Origin: Bactericera cockerelli
Taxonomy: Eukaryota; Arthropoda; Insecta; Hemiptera; Triozidae
Direction of reading: 5' to 3'
Length of the DNA: 64,000 bases
Assembly: GCA_024516035.1 (NCBI GenBank)
Contig: CM044967.1
Coordinates: forward strand, 13,195,592 to 13,259,591
This document shows positions 53,120 to 64,000 of this stretch, in pieces. The stretch's first letter is position 1, and the number at the start of each line of letters is the position of its first letter. A program made the translations under genes and the position numbers. The notes under the pieces were generated by a model. It was not told where the DNA came from. It searched no databases and saw only the letters and a program-made list of their open reading frames with translations.

Positions 53120-55058
53120 CAGATACTACTACCGGAACTCGTAAGACAAAAGAGTTTGCCAGGAGTTTAAACAAATTCTTATAAGTATGTTTTTAACAGA
53201 TAGGTAATGGTTTTTTTTTTAAACAAAATACTCTTTATTTATTTTAATTTTACATATTATAACATTAAATATTGTGAGTTTATGAGGTACTATTACCCTA
53301 TTTGTTATGGGTTGTGTTGTACCTCATTTATAAAATACAATATTCTCACCTTGCTGGTATTTCACTGCCCTGCGCACCGCTCTGTGCTTTAACATTCTGG
53401 TCAGGAGGATCAGGGTTCTCGCTCAAGTCTTGGTCAAAAGTAATCCTCTCTTTCTTCTGGAGAGATTATAGTGGAGTCCAAAAAAAATTCCTTAACACAT
53501 ACGAGTTATTATTTTTGTCAACATAAACAATATAATTTATGCCTAGTACACTTTGCAGCACATAAATGAACGTATAGTTGACAATTCGACCAACTTTAAA
53601 GTTATTAGTTGAGTCAATTTATTCAGGAAAACACAACACAAACTTTTCAGTGAACTGCTTAATTTGCGCCTCGCTTTGGCAACACAATGTGAAAACAACT
53701 TCACGAGAGCGTGTTTATGATGTGTGGCCTTTGAAAAAGTTTCATTTCACATCCGAAACGAGAAAGTACCTCCACTCTCACCATTGCAGGCTTACTATAA
53801 TGCGATGACTAACTATTTTGAATACCTCGAACTTTTATAAAGGGGGAAAACTTTGGAGGCAGAAAAAAAATCTTTGGGTTCCCGTAGGTGCCTAGTGACT
53901 AAGTAAATATGTGTTGGTTACCATGGCGATTAATAGTTTATGTATGTTAATTTCTTGGAGTAAATAAACAAACTAGATTGTTTACACTTTTCCATGTTCG
54001 GATGTGCGGATGTTTAAATTTTGAGTATGAAATGATTGTTTTCTCATAATTGTTATTCTATCAAACCATCTTACTTTTGTAGTGATTTTTTCGCGTTATT
54101 CAACAGCTGTAATAGTTTCCAAAATTAAATTCACTTTAACCTTAAATATGTTTTCAAATACCTAATATTTCTATTGCCTGCATAATTCAGGCTATGACTT
54201 TTATGTTGTGTGTTAGCGTGAAATACTTCATGTGAATGAGAGAGTTTTGATACATAAAATATGTTAGTGACTTTGAACTCAACATCAAAGAATTTGAAAG
54301 CTTTAATTTACATACATATAAGGGGTAGTGACATAATAACTACTATAGCATGTGGTTTGCTGTTTACAGTTGTATAACTGTCCTGATACATAACCCGAAC
54401 AATTAATTGGTAAGTAGGTATAATAATTACTTATTTTGAAAATCATCATCCATTTTTAAATTGTACACAGATATTTCTTCATATACTAGTTTGAAAACTA
54501 TATTGAACTTGAAAACAATAAATATACATTATTATGTACTACCCACTAATTTTATTTTAGTTTACAAGTTTTAAAGCAATATTGAACTTCAGAACTATAA
54601 CTCATATTATATTTTCGTTTTCAATACTTTCCTGTCGTAAAAATTAGAAGTGTTCAGATTCTGATTTTCAAGTTTAAGGTGTAAGGGTTTTGTTCATAGA
54701 GTTGTGTAGGTGAATTTCATGATAGGAATTAGATATATCATAATTCATATTGGTGTCAGTAATGTGAATCAGTAAAATTAATTATTGTGATCTTTTAATT
54801 TTATAAAATAAATAAATAATAATTTCACTACCATGAAATTATCACAATTAGCATATTGGTGTCTAGGGTCCTGTCATGTCCAATGATTCTATTTATTTAT
54901 TTTTAATTCAATAATCTATACCGTTACTTAATTTTTATTTTATGGTACATGACCAATTTACAAAAATAGAAAGAAAAAAAAGTCAGATACAAACATTTGG
55001 TTGTAACGTTCTAATTACTCCTCTCAGAAAAAAACTACTTGTATCTTACTCCTCTCAG
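53120..55058. other. Unannotated stretch of about 1.9 kb
   Basis: Open frames at 53207-53526 and 53578-53808 show nothing recognisable. TACTCCTCTCAGAAAAAAAC is duplicated at a 31-bp spacing (55017 and 55048), providing two possible splice acceptors. Confidence 0.3.
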
Positions 55059-55269
55059 AAAAAAACCACTTGTGTCTCTACTGAACCTCGTCTCCCATGG
55101 AAAGCTGATGAGAGATGTGAGCCTGGAGAATGGGCAGTAGCCCTATGGAATGCGGGGAGGTGACCCACCAGACAGCTATCCAGTGCATGGGACGCGGCAC
55201 TTACAAGTACTGTAGTGCGCCCAGGAAACTAGACTCGCTCACACGGAGTATATCTGCAGATGTCCACCA
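55059..55269 (+). pseudogene. Possible thrombospondin-type-1-like exon with a frame break
   Basis: The interval lies between an acceptor-like CTTACTCCTCTCAG and a strong donor GTAAGT (55270-55275). One frame reads RCEPGEWAVALW and stops at 55163. The frame one base back reads CGEVTHQTAIQC, then YCSAPRKLDSLTR. Together these recall the W...CG-x(9)-C layout of extracellular thrombospondin type 1 repeats. The two frames join only if one base is missing near 55145. It could be a real exon with an assembly error, a pseudo-exon or chance. Confidence 0.35.
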
Positions 55270-56965
55270 GTAAGTTTCAAAGACATTGAATTTAAATTTA
55301 CCACAAATTAATTATTTACCACAATATAGATCGGGAAATTATTTGCTGCAACAAATAAGCCTTGCAGTTCAACGAGGCAATGCTGCAAGCGTTTTGGTTT
55401 GTCATCCTATAGATGATCTTCTTAATAATGTTTTTTATGTTTAATAAAATATATATTATTAATGACTTCCGATAAATTTTTAAAAAGTTTACCACACATA
55501 GACATGGAATTAGCCCAGAACATAGATTCTGGACGTGCAGGCAATCTTTTTTAGAGAGTTTAATAAAACAATATCTAATTCCATGTGATTCCTTTTTTTT
55601 TTCTTTAAAAAAAAAAAAGATGAGTGTTTCACAGTCTTTTTTTTTATTTTTGTAGTCATCAAATAGCAGCTACTGTAGACGCTTGTGGTCCGTGTTGAAG
55701 CTTGTCCATTCCATAGATCCGTAGTATTCCTCCCCTCTGATGGGCGAGAAGTGACATAATACTTTCTATGTACGTGCTGGGTTAACACGAGCTCACCGAA
55801 ACCAACTTTTAATAGTTTTTTTCCGCATGGCAAGTGAGTACCTTACCAAGGAAAATCTCGCGCTCAGTGAACATTATTGGCTCGTTGGTGATGCTTGCGC
55901 TGGCTACTAGCTCAAATATTTATTTATTTCCAAGTATCCAAAAATTATACTTGAAAATAAACATACCGGATAAATAAGAACTTATTGTCTTGTGGGTTCA
56001 TGTCTTTTGAAAAATTGGCAATGTCAAATTGAAGATTATCTTCGTGGAACAGCCCCCCAGTGCTCAATGAATAAGAGAATCGAAAGAAAAAGTACCAAAC
56101 GTAATAGACAGCTATGCTAATCATATAAAGTTTCGCTTTCTCTGCTCTTATCTTTCTCTTTCTCTCTCTCTCTCATTCTCGTTCGACTTGGAAATTATTG
56201 TAGTTTTGATGTCTCCACTAATATTATTATTTTCATCTCTCTTCTGAATTCATACTAAAAATAAATTTGTGTTTATGTTTCCACTATGTTACTGTTCTTT
56301 ATAAAAGTCTTTCTCGTTTATCCATACGGAATTCAGGTCTTCTTCGAGAACAGAGACGGTAATTTGGGCTCATCCACTAAAATTTCTTTCTCTTGAAACA
56401 GATTGTAGTTCTGATGTATCCTCCAATTTTATCAGAAAATTAATCGTCTTAGTTTCTTCTCTTCTTAGTTTCTGCCTCCCCATTTAAATGAGTTACGTAT
56501 TACTATTAGAAATTACTAGGTATTCATAGAAATAGTTTTGCATATCAAGCTCGCCGGGAGGCGAGCGCTCGTCAAGCAGCGCCAGCCTACCGGCCTATAT
56601 TAACACGAAACAGAGTTTATATGTATTTTGTTTTATTGTTTTCGCACACTTCCCGCAAACTTTTATCAATTTTTATTTCAAATTCGTAATGAGACGCGAA
56701 AATAGATTGTGTTTCACGAAAGCGCGAGGTTCCTACGTACAGTTAAAGTCGTTTTCTAGCCACGCCGAAAATCTTGAATTTCATGAAATTTTTCATACGG
56801 GTTTTTTTTTTTTTTTTTTTTTTTTCAGACCAATTTTCTGTCAAGGGTACAGCAACGTGTGCTTATCGTGGAAAGACGTGAGCTACGTTTTTGAATAGGG
56901 AATTTTTATCTCTGCATACCTTTTATAGTTTCAAGTATTTATTTTTTAGAGGATAGGAGATATAG
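55270..56965. other. Unannotated stretch with CT and poly(T) tracts
   Basis: CT-rich DNA lies at about 56133-56180 and a run of about 24 T at 56802-56825. Open frames at 55510-55833 (minus) and 56689-56898 contain homopolymer-derived residues and are not credible. Confidence 0.35.
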
Positions 56966-57380
56966 CCTTCTAAAATAAAACCGGAAAGTTGCACAGAGCC
57001 GCCCCTGGTTATCTTGGAGCTGCGATTGTGGTATTTTTCGAAAGGTCTTACCATAGGAAAAAATATAAAAATATAATTAAAGTATTACACTGGACCGAAC
57101 TTGAGTTATAGCCTTTGAAAGGAATACTTATTATGGAGCCCAGAGCCGTCTATTGTTATCCTAGAGATGTATTTCTGGTGTTTTTAGAAAGGTCTAGTCA
57201 AAGGGAATGAGATCACTTAATTTCAGATGGTTGAAACAAGTAGAAAAGCATTTAAAGTCCTCTAAAGGAATATCTATAATTAACCCTGGAGTCACGCCTA
57301 GTTATCCCACGTGCATGACTGAAGGTTCTTTCTAAAGGTCTAATTACGGAAAATTATAATATGATGTAAATAAAATTTTA
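56966..57380. repeat. Ancient tandem repeat, period about 146 bp, nearly three units
   Basis: Units start near 56966, 57112 and 57259. Shared landmarks are CCTTTGAAAGGAATA-like starts, GTTATC-CTAGAG-like centres and AAAGGTCT at 57041, 57188 and 57334, spaced 147 and 146 bp. Divergence is high but order is conserved. Confidence 0.7.
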
Positions 57381-58380
57381 GAAAAATCAACGACAGTGTG
57401 AGACACAAAAAGAAAAAACTGAATTAAGATTAATGAGAGTAACAAAAAAATCTTCGCCGCACATAGAACTTAAAATATGGGTGGGACCCAATCATCTTTG
57501 CTTCATCCAAGCTGCCAACAGACCGCTTTGTTAGAGTGGGAATAATAACGTTTTATAAATTCATTAAAAGGTTTCTACATCAAGAGGTAAACTAGATCTA
57601 TATTATTATTATGAGCAGTGTATAAAATATTGGCCAGTAAGAAGCAAAAATATTGATTTGCAGATCAAATGATAAATATAATGAAATATTATGTATTGAG
57701 CAGAGTCTCTGTGGTGGTCGTAATTATGCAACATTGTTCTTACAAGAGCATTGTTTTGTTGTGTAGCTATTTTTTGGTTAAATTCTCAAATTACCAAATC
57801 GAAGTTTGCTCAAAGGTGTATTGTTGTAGTGAGGCTATTATTTTGGTTGAATTATCAAGAGACTTATTACGTGAAAAATAATTCCTTCAGTACATAGAAT
57901 ATTGACGTTTTTGATATCAGTTCTTTTTAATCATTCCAACACTTGACGACTATTTTTACACGTAGGGTTTTTTGGGGGATCAAAGTTACATAATTAAGCT
58001 ATACAAATTTTAAGCAAAGTTCAGGCTAAGACGAACACATCACAGAAAAAATCCCCCCAAAAAATGACATACTTGCATGTTCTGCAGACCCGAATGCAGT
58101 CACAGGTAAGCTTATCTTGATATGAAAAGTCTGCAGATGACGTATCTCCAGTGAACTGAACGCTTACTAATTATTATGCTGTAAGCAAAGTCCATTTCAT
58201 AGTATTATGTAAACTCTATGTATTTACAATGCACAGCTAAATCTTTTTTGTATTTTCCGATGTTATCGCCTCTTACACGCAAGTAATGGCATTTTTTTTA
58301 ATATAAGAAGAATTTTTCCGAAAGTTGAACTCAATTTTCAGCAGAAAAGCTCTACGGGTTGAAAGTGATTAAAGCGTTTT
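57381..58380. other. Region upstream of the large gene; no gene seen
   Basis: CACAGGTAAGC at about 58100-58110 would be an acceptable splice donor if an untranslated exon ended there. A short inverted pair TTTTTTGGGGGAT / ATCCCCCCAAAAAA lies near 57969 and 58051. No coding was recognised. Confidence 0.3.
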
Positions 58381-58391
58381 TGACGTCAGTC
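58381..58391 (+). promoter_or_regulatory. Candidate core promoter: CRE palindrome overlapping an initiator
   Basis: TGACGTCA (58381-58388) is the full CRE/ATF palindrome, and TCAGTC (58386-58391) fits the arthropod initiator TCAKTY. They lie 415-425 bp upstream of the ATG of the large coding region. A second initiator-like TCATTC lies at 58474. No TATA box or clear downstream element was found. Confidence 0.25.
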
Positions 58392-58805
58392 AAGAAGTTA
58401 GGAACACTGACCTCCGACTGACCGCCCAGAGCGCATGAACTCCTAACAAGCAAAAGTTAGCTAATACTGGTGGTCATTCTCTACGACTATCATAGTAGCT
58501 ACTTTTCTTCTGGACGTTAAGTTTCCGTCGAGTCCTGTTCGCGTGTGTAACTATTCTTGAATATTGTTTTGAGTTTTTCCTTTCTGTCTAGATTTTCTTT
58601 CAAAAAACAATTGTGCTCGCACGTGCTTGAGATTATTGCGTTTTAATTTTCGATTTTTTCATCGATCGGTTGTGCGTTATAATGATACGAGTACACAACT
58701 TACTTTACGGGCTGGATCGGTATTTTGTTGCTCAAGTATGTGGCAGAAGTTCGGAAAGAATGTGGAGTTTCGAATTGTGCATGCTGAAAGGTTTGGAATG
58801 AAAGA

Positions 58806-61541
58806 ATGGATAGTCAAAATTCGGGGAAATGCGACCACTGTAGAAATGAGTGTTGCGGAGAGTTGCATGCTGAAATTATCATCAATCGAAGTTCGGAAAT
58901 AATTATAGAGAAGTCACGAAAACAGTGCAACTGCGAAGTTTCTGAATTTCAGAAGAATGAGTCCTCTTACAAAACATACACGAAAAAGTGTAAAAACAAT
59001 GAGGACAGCACTTTTGAAACTATCATTAACAAGGAAGATTGTTACAAGAGTGAGCACATCTATCCTCCTAACAACAACGATTGTGAGGGACAAAGTTCTG
59101 ATTTAGTTTCTGAGAATAGTACAGCATCGGGCGAGGATAAAGTTGATGTCTACAAAGTCATTAACAAAGAGTTAAAAAACAGAATTAAAGGTGTTACCGA
59201 AGAAACTGTAAATCCTGTAACGAAAAATTCGTCAGAAGTTAATGTAGTGTATGTTGAACAAGAAGACACATTGACATTAAACGGTAAAAGTAAGTCAAGA
59301 TCTCTTGACGATAAAAAATTAAAAGAATATCTAAAAGATGAAAAAAATTCTGATATTGGTAGTCATCAACCTCCGACAAAAACAGACATTATAAAGCATA
59401 AAAAATCCAATATTAAACAAAATAAGAAAGAAATTAAAGAAAAACCAAAAGAAGATACATATGAGATCGAGGAACAGGTATATACTCCAAGGAGGGTGAG
59501 AGATACCATAAATAGACTGAACAGGTTGTCAGAGAGTAACCAAGAAAACACACAATACGATCAAACCTTTCGTAGAAAGAGAGTACCCGACTTTAAATTT
59601 AAGTCTGATATACCTTCGTGGAGCTATCTCAACCCTGAAAATGAAAATGTGCGTTCGATCAATATGGATTCAGAAAAAGTTGTAAATAATGAACATATAA
59701 AAGAAAGTGAAACAGTATCGGATTCTAATAAACCACATGAAACAATTATGAATAAAAAGATTTACAACGACAATGAAGAAGACGTGAAAAGCAATGATGA
59801 TACTTTCCAAAAGGATGATGAAATTTTAATGCATAAAGTTGATGAGACCTCTGTTAAATCTGTGATAGAAGACACTCCCAATAAATCTGAAGAAATTTCA
59901 AGTAATCAAAGAGATCTAAAAATGGAAACTACTGTTAATGAAAAGAATCAGAAGAAAAAAAGATTTAGTCATGATCAGAAAAAAGGTAAAAACAAGAGAA
60001 AAGAATATTCAAATGCAGATGAAGAATGCAATAACGTAGGAGTGAAGGAAACACAAGAGCTTGGTGGTATAGTCAGTGACCAATATAATGACGTAGGTAA
60101 AGTACGCTCAGAAGTAAAACAGAAAGAAACTTTCAGTGAAGATCAAGAATCCGATATTCCACCTAAAAATATGGTGAAGTCAATCGTACAGTTTATGGAA
60201 ATGAAACATCGAGAATTAAGTGAAGAACGTAATAGGTCAAGAGATGCAAGTTTAGAACCAAAAGAAAGAACTAGACGAAATACAAGAGATTCTTCTAGAG
60301 ACAATTTTGAAGTAGACACTGTAAATTCGTTTGATAATGAAAAGGTAATTCAAAACAACGGAAAGCGTCTTTCAAGAAGTATCGACGCAAAAGTTCACGT
60401 CCAAACAACAACAACAACAAACAAAGAACCTGTACACGATACTTACGACTCAGATGCTCAAATCAGCGACGTCCATGATGGAGAGGCTAAAAGTTCTACA
60501 GTGTCTTCTTTGATGAAAAAGTTTCAGAATGATAATTTAGAAGATAATGAAAAAGATGAAATGATAACCCAAATAAGTGATAATGAAATTGATGAAGAAA
60601 ACTTGGAAATAAAAACACAAGGAGACTATACTTCAGAGTATAAAAAAAGCGAGCAAGAAATGACAAATAATCCAAATATCACATTTAAAACCATTTCACA
60701 GACCGTTGACACAGTCATTCACCCTGGCATCACCCAAGAAAATGACAATATAGAAAATGATAATATAGGAAACAAGGAAGAAACATCAGAAAAAGATTCA
60801 GTTAATGTGAGTGAAGAGGTAATAGAGTCAAATGAGCAAAATTCGGATAAAGTTATAATTAAAGAAGAATCTAAATCTAACGAATATGTAGATTACATAA
60901 TTGAAGTAATTAAGGATCCATTGAATTTGAACACAAATTCCAACAACGTATTTGACGCAGCATTTCGTAATAGTACACCCCAAGTCATACACGATGAGGA
61001 ATTAATACAAAGTTTAAATGAATTAGAAGACTTTAAAACCATTGACGAGAATGTTACTGATGAGAATTTTGCTAATGATACAAACTCTCCCAATCCTTCA
61101 CCAATCCGAGATTCAGAGAGTTTATGCGAAATTAACAAGATTGAGAATGATTACGAAAAAAATAGTGTGCCATCAAAAAGTTTAATAGAAGATTCTGAAC
61201 CGAAAAAGGATGATAATAGTCATTTAGATGATCAATCATCAGAAGGTACAAATAATTTTACAAACATGAATCAAAATTTAATTTTGGAAAGAATGCAAAC
61301 TTCTTCTAAAACGGACAATGTAGTCGACAGTGTGGAACCTGATAATTTAAACTCAAAACCTAATACAGGAAGTCTTACCATTGGTACTGACACACATGAG
61401 GAAAGTAAAACTGTCCGAGAAGATACTTCTACTGAACAAGTTATGTGTGAAAAGACCATTTCCACCTCTATGAAACGAACTGACACAAATTCAAAGAGTG
61501 AAAGATCAGAGAAAATTCAGGAGTACTCAATGAAAATCTAG
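58806..61541 (+). CDS. Large polar, probably disordered protein, N-terminal 911 residues (unrecognised)
   Basis: I do not recognise the family. The frame opens at the first ATG after an in-frame stop (58785), in good context (A at -3, G at +4), and stays open for 911 codons. The product is very rich in Lys, Glu, Asn, Ser and Asp, with no signal peptide or membrane span. Nine of its roughly twelve cysteines fall in residues 9-93, starting CDHCRNECC, which could bind metal. Less repetitive islands lie near residues 215-285 (YTPRRVRDTINRLNRL; DIPSWSYLNP), 457-500 (VKSIVQFMEMKHREL, then an Arg-rich stretch) and 560-570 (SSLMKKFQ). The TAG at 61539 is probably not the natural end, because the next frame continues with identical composition. 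Nuclear, cytoskeletal-scaffold or secreted roles are all possible. Confidence 0.85.
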   Translation: MDSQNSGKCDHCRNECCGELHAEIIINRSSEIIIEKSRKQCNCEVSEFQKNESSYKTYTKKCKNNEDSTFETIINKEDCYKSEHIYPPNNNDCEGQSSDLVSENSTASGEDKVDVYKVINKELKNRIKGVTEETVNPVTKNSSEVNVVYVEQEDTLTLNGKSKSRSLDDKKLKEYLKDEKNSDIGSHQPPTKTDIIKHKKSNIKQNKKEIKEKPKEDTYEIEEQVYTPRRVRDTINRLNRLSESNQENTQYDQTFRRKRVPDFKFKSDIPSWSYLNPENENVRSINMDSEKVVNNEHIKESETVSDSNKPHETIMNKKIYNDNEEDVKSNDDTFQKDDEILMHKVDETSVKSVIEDTPNKSEEISSNQRDLKMETTVNEKNQKKKRFSHDQKKGKNKRKEYSNADEECNNVGVKETQELGGIVSDQYNDVGKVRSEVKQKETFSEDQESDIPPKNMVKSIVQFMEMKHRELSEERNRSRDASLEPKERTRRNTRDSSRDNFEVDTVNSFDNEKVIQNNGKRLSRSIDAKVHVQTTTTTNKEPVHDTYDSDAQISDVHDGEAKSSTVSSLMKKFQNDNLEDNEKDEMITQISDNEIDEENLEIKTQGDYTSEYKKSEQEMTNNPNITFKTISQTVDTVIHPGITQENDNIENDNIGNKEETSEKDSVNVSEEVIESNEQNSDKVIIKEESKSNEYVDYIIEVIKDPLNLNTNSNNVFDAAFRNSTPQVIHDEELIQSLNELEDFKTIDENVTDENFANDTNSPNPSPIRDSESLCEINKIENDYEKNSVPSKSLIEDSEPKKDDNSHLDDQSSEGTNNFTNMNQNLILERMQTSSKTDNVVDSVEPDNLNSKPNTGSLTIGTDTHEESKTVREDTSTEQVMCEKTISTSMKRTDTNSKSERSEKIQEYSMKI

Positions 61542-64000
61542 ATAAACACATAGAGATTAAAAAAGTTGATAAATATTTTGAAATGAAAGAAAACTCTACA
61601 AATCATATAGAAAAAGATTCTTTGATAAACGTTAAAGAGTCAGAAGAAGATGTAAAGTCGAATGAAATAGATAGTGACAATTTATTAAATGAAATAACAA
61701 TTGAAAGAAAAATCGAGAGCCCGACAAAGTCCACCAAGATTACTAGAGACAGTCTGGACCAAAATTTACCTAGTAATAGTTCTACAGTTGATGATGATGG
61801 CCCAGAGATTTCAACTGCGAAAATACTGGAAGAAAAAAATGACACAGATTCAAGTAGAGCAATACCTGACGAAGAGCAAATTCTCGGAGAAAAATCATGT
61901 ACCAAAACGAATGAAGTAAGTGATCCGGGTATTTCTTCAGACAAGAGAGAAAATGAAATACACCATAAAGAATCTTTGTCACTTCATGAAGACGATAATA
62001 TTCACCAAAAGATAATAAATTCAACAGACGAAAATACAGCGGCAATTAAGTATGCACAAAAGCAATCAGAAAACTTCGATGATGAAAACAAAACTGATCC
62101 AGCCGATGATTCCATGGAAACCTCAAGACAAAAAAGGAACATTGAGGATGGAAAAATTGAAGAACAAGATGGAAATTCGGTAACAAATAACGAAGGAAGC
62201 GAAGTAACTCCCAATAAAAACAAAGAAGAAACAATAATTGATAATACTCACACCAAAGTTCATGAAATATCGGAAAGCGCTGATGAAAGTACGCAAAGAC
62301 TAGTCTCCCCAGAGACGGTCAAAACTCAAGCTCAATTTAATGTCGCACCTGATAACAAGGCCGAAATAACTGATCAAGAACAAATAAATGAAATGGAAGT
62401 AAAATTAGGTTTAGAGGATACAGAAGGAGAACATAAAAAAGATACCATTGGTAATCTAAACGAAAATGATGAAGCTCAAATAGTGACAAAGTCTAAGGAG
62501 GAACCAATTGAAATAAAATTGTTCGAGAAAGGTGTAGATAACGAAAGTAAAGTTTTCAAGACTACGAATATTATTTCAAATACAACGGCTGAATTTACAT
62601 CAGTATTAGATTTAAAAAACAAGCATAATATTGAGCATAAAGAGTCAGAGAACAATGGAAAAGAAACTGCCAGTAAAAATTCAGAAGAAGAGATTAAACA
62701 AGATGATGAAAGAAAAATTCAAACTGTAGATAAATTTCTAGATGAAAAAGAAAATAATGAATCAAGAGAAAAAATACTTGAAGATAATGAAAATAAAGAC
62801 ACTCCTCCTAAAGAAAGTGAAAAAATCGATGATATTTCTGACAATCTCAAAAGTATACCTATTAACATGGAATCAGATCATGAAATAGATGTAGAGAAAA
62901 TCGGGGATTTGAGCAGGAAGAGTATTGAAATTACTTCAGTTGAGAATGAGAAAAATCATAATTCAGAAAATGCTGCTTTCGATGTGAAGGAAAAAATAGA
63001 AACTGTGATTATAGAGCATGTTGAAATAACTGAAGAAGAGAAAATTTCTAATGATAGTTCCTTATCTGAAATTCTTCAAACAGAAGCAAGACAAGCTGAT
63101 GTTCTCAATTCTACTACCGACGTTAATTCTAGAAATCTCAACGCATCCTGTAGTATTTCTGATAATCAAGAAACCATCGTCCCTGAAAAGAATAAAATCA
63201 AAGAAGAAGAAAAGCAAATTGAGCAAGCTCTTGAATCTGCGAAAGAATTAGAACAAAGTGTACTTGAAAAGAAAGAAGAAGCTGAAATACAAAATGAAGA
63301 AACGTCAAAAATACACCAAATAGAAAAAAGTGAAACTCAAAATACCAGTGAAACTAGTGATGAAATTTGTTCATCAGAAAAAAATATACAAATTGAGGAA
63401 AAAAGACCAGAACTAGAAAAAACTGCAATGAATAAAAATGAATTTGAAAAAGATGACAAAGAGTTTGATTCTACATCCATAGTAAATGCAGAGGTAGGAA
63501 TTGGAACTGATGTTAGAGGAAAGATTTTAGGAGACGTTGAAAATAATTTTGTTGACCATGAGAAAAATGGAGATGATTGTGATAGAACACAAAAACAAAA
63601 TGAAGATTGTAAACATAGGTATCCCAGAAGTTTGGAAGAAAATATTGAAGATGCGACTCCGATTCAAAGGGAACATCTTAATAATCATGATGAAAGCCAA
63701 GCAGCTAACCATGCAGATATTTCAGAAATTGATTCAGAAACTACAAAAGAACTTTCTGAAAGGAAAACTTCTAATGTGAGTTTCATGAACGATAGTGCAA
63801 GTGAGAAAGCAGATAACACAAATAACATGAAACCTTCAAACAGAAATCAAACTGAAGATAATAGTCCTGATGATGTTAATAGTACCACACAAAATTACAA
63901 TATGCTAAATGAGGGGGAAAATAAAAGAGATTCTCATAAAGTAACAACAAATGAAGCAAAAGAAGATATTTCGATGGAAGTAGCTGACAGAGAAGAAAAT
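61502..64000 (+). CDS. Continuation of the large protein in the next frame, open at window edge
   Basis: Translating codon by codon from 61502 gives 833 consecutive sense codons to base 64000 with no stop. The frame is one base back from that of 58806-61541 and overlaps it by 40 bases including the stop. The preceding in-frame stop is TGA at 61499. The frame has no need of its own start, and composition (Glu, Lys, Asn, Ser, Asp) is indistinguishable from the upstream part. Such a length of AT-rich sequence without a stop cannot be chance, so it is coding. I interpret it as the same protein after a one-base deletion in the sequence, or a genuine disabling mutation or minus-one frameshift. It is only rarely hydrophobic, with few cysteines, and continues beyond the window. 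Confidence 0.85.

Noticed and set aside
57966..58064. Small inverted pair of G-run and C-run ends as a MITE
   Set aside because: Only about 13 bp of imperfect pairing, orientation opposite to the 541-bp foldback ends, and no target duplication.
58627..58902. Alternative 91-codon frame overlapping the start of the large gene
   Set aside because: It stops early, is in a different frame, and the 58806 frame is far longer with good start context.

Overview
The window looks like gene-poor, AT-rich insect nuclear DNA. The evidence is mariner-type transposons, many tRNA-derived SINEs, MITE-like foldbacks, truncated LINE ends, poly(T) tracts and no sign of bacterial operons. A hemipteran is a guess from the overall style; nothing in the sequence fixes the species.

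Positions 1-55,000 hold almost no credible host coding sequence and read as layered transposon debris. At least five tRNA-headed SINE types occur repeatedly and are labelled A-E here. One large type (E) appears twice, and the second copy seems to carry flanking DNA of the first (a 3' transduction). Other repeats are: two mariner derivatives (19,752-20,509 and 41,566-42,479); a near-perfect 541-bp foldback (16,986-17,526) beside a broken histone H2A pseudogene (17,559-17,812); three hairpin-ended, microsatellite-bearing elements (5,706-6,340; 11,786-12,408; 47,414-48,117); a cluster of related MITEs (49,326-50,117); truncated 3' ends of one LINE family (called L); a 145-160 bp repeat (called X) that is both dispersed and tandem; and smaller families called Y, Z, F, H and T.

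Between 55,000 and 58,400 there is one possible thrombospondin-type-1-like exon with a frame break (55,059-55,269) and an old 146-bp tandem repeat (56,966-57,380).

The only strong gene lies on the right. From 58,806 to the window edge a plus-strand, intron-free coding region encodes an unrecognised, very polar Lys/Glu/Asn/Ser/Asp-rich protein with a Cys-rich N-terminus. The first frame (911 codons) closes at 61,541. A second frame with the same composition is open from 61,502 to 64,000 and runs off the edge. I read these as one gene with a one-base break, either an assembly error, a real mutation or programmed frameshifting. No interacting gene set or operon-like system can be deduced.
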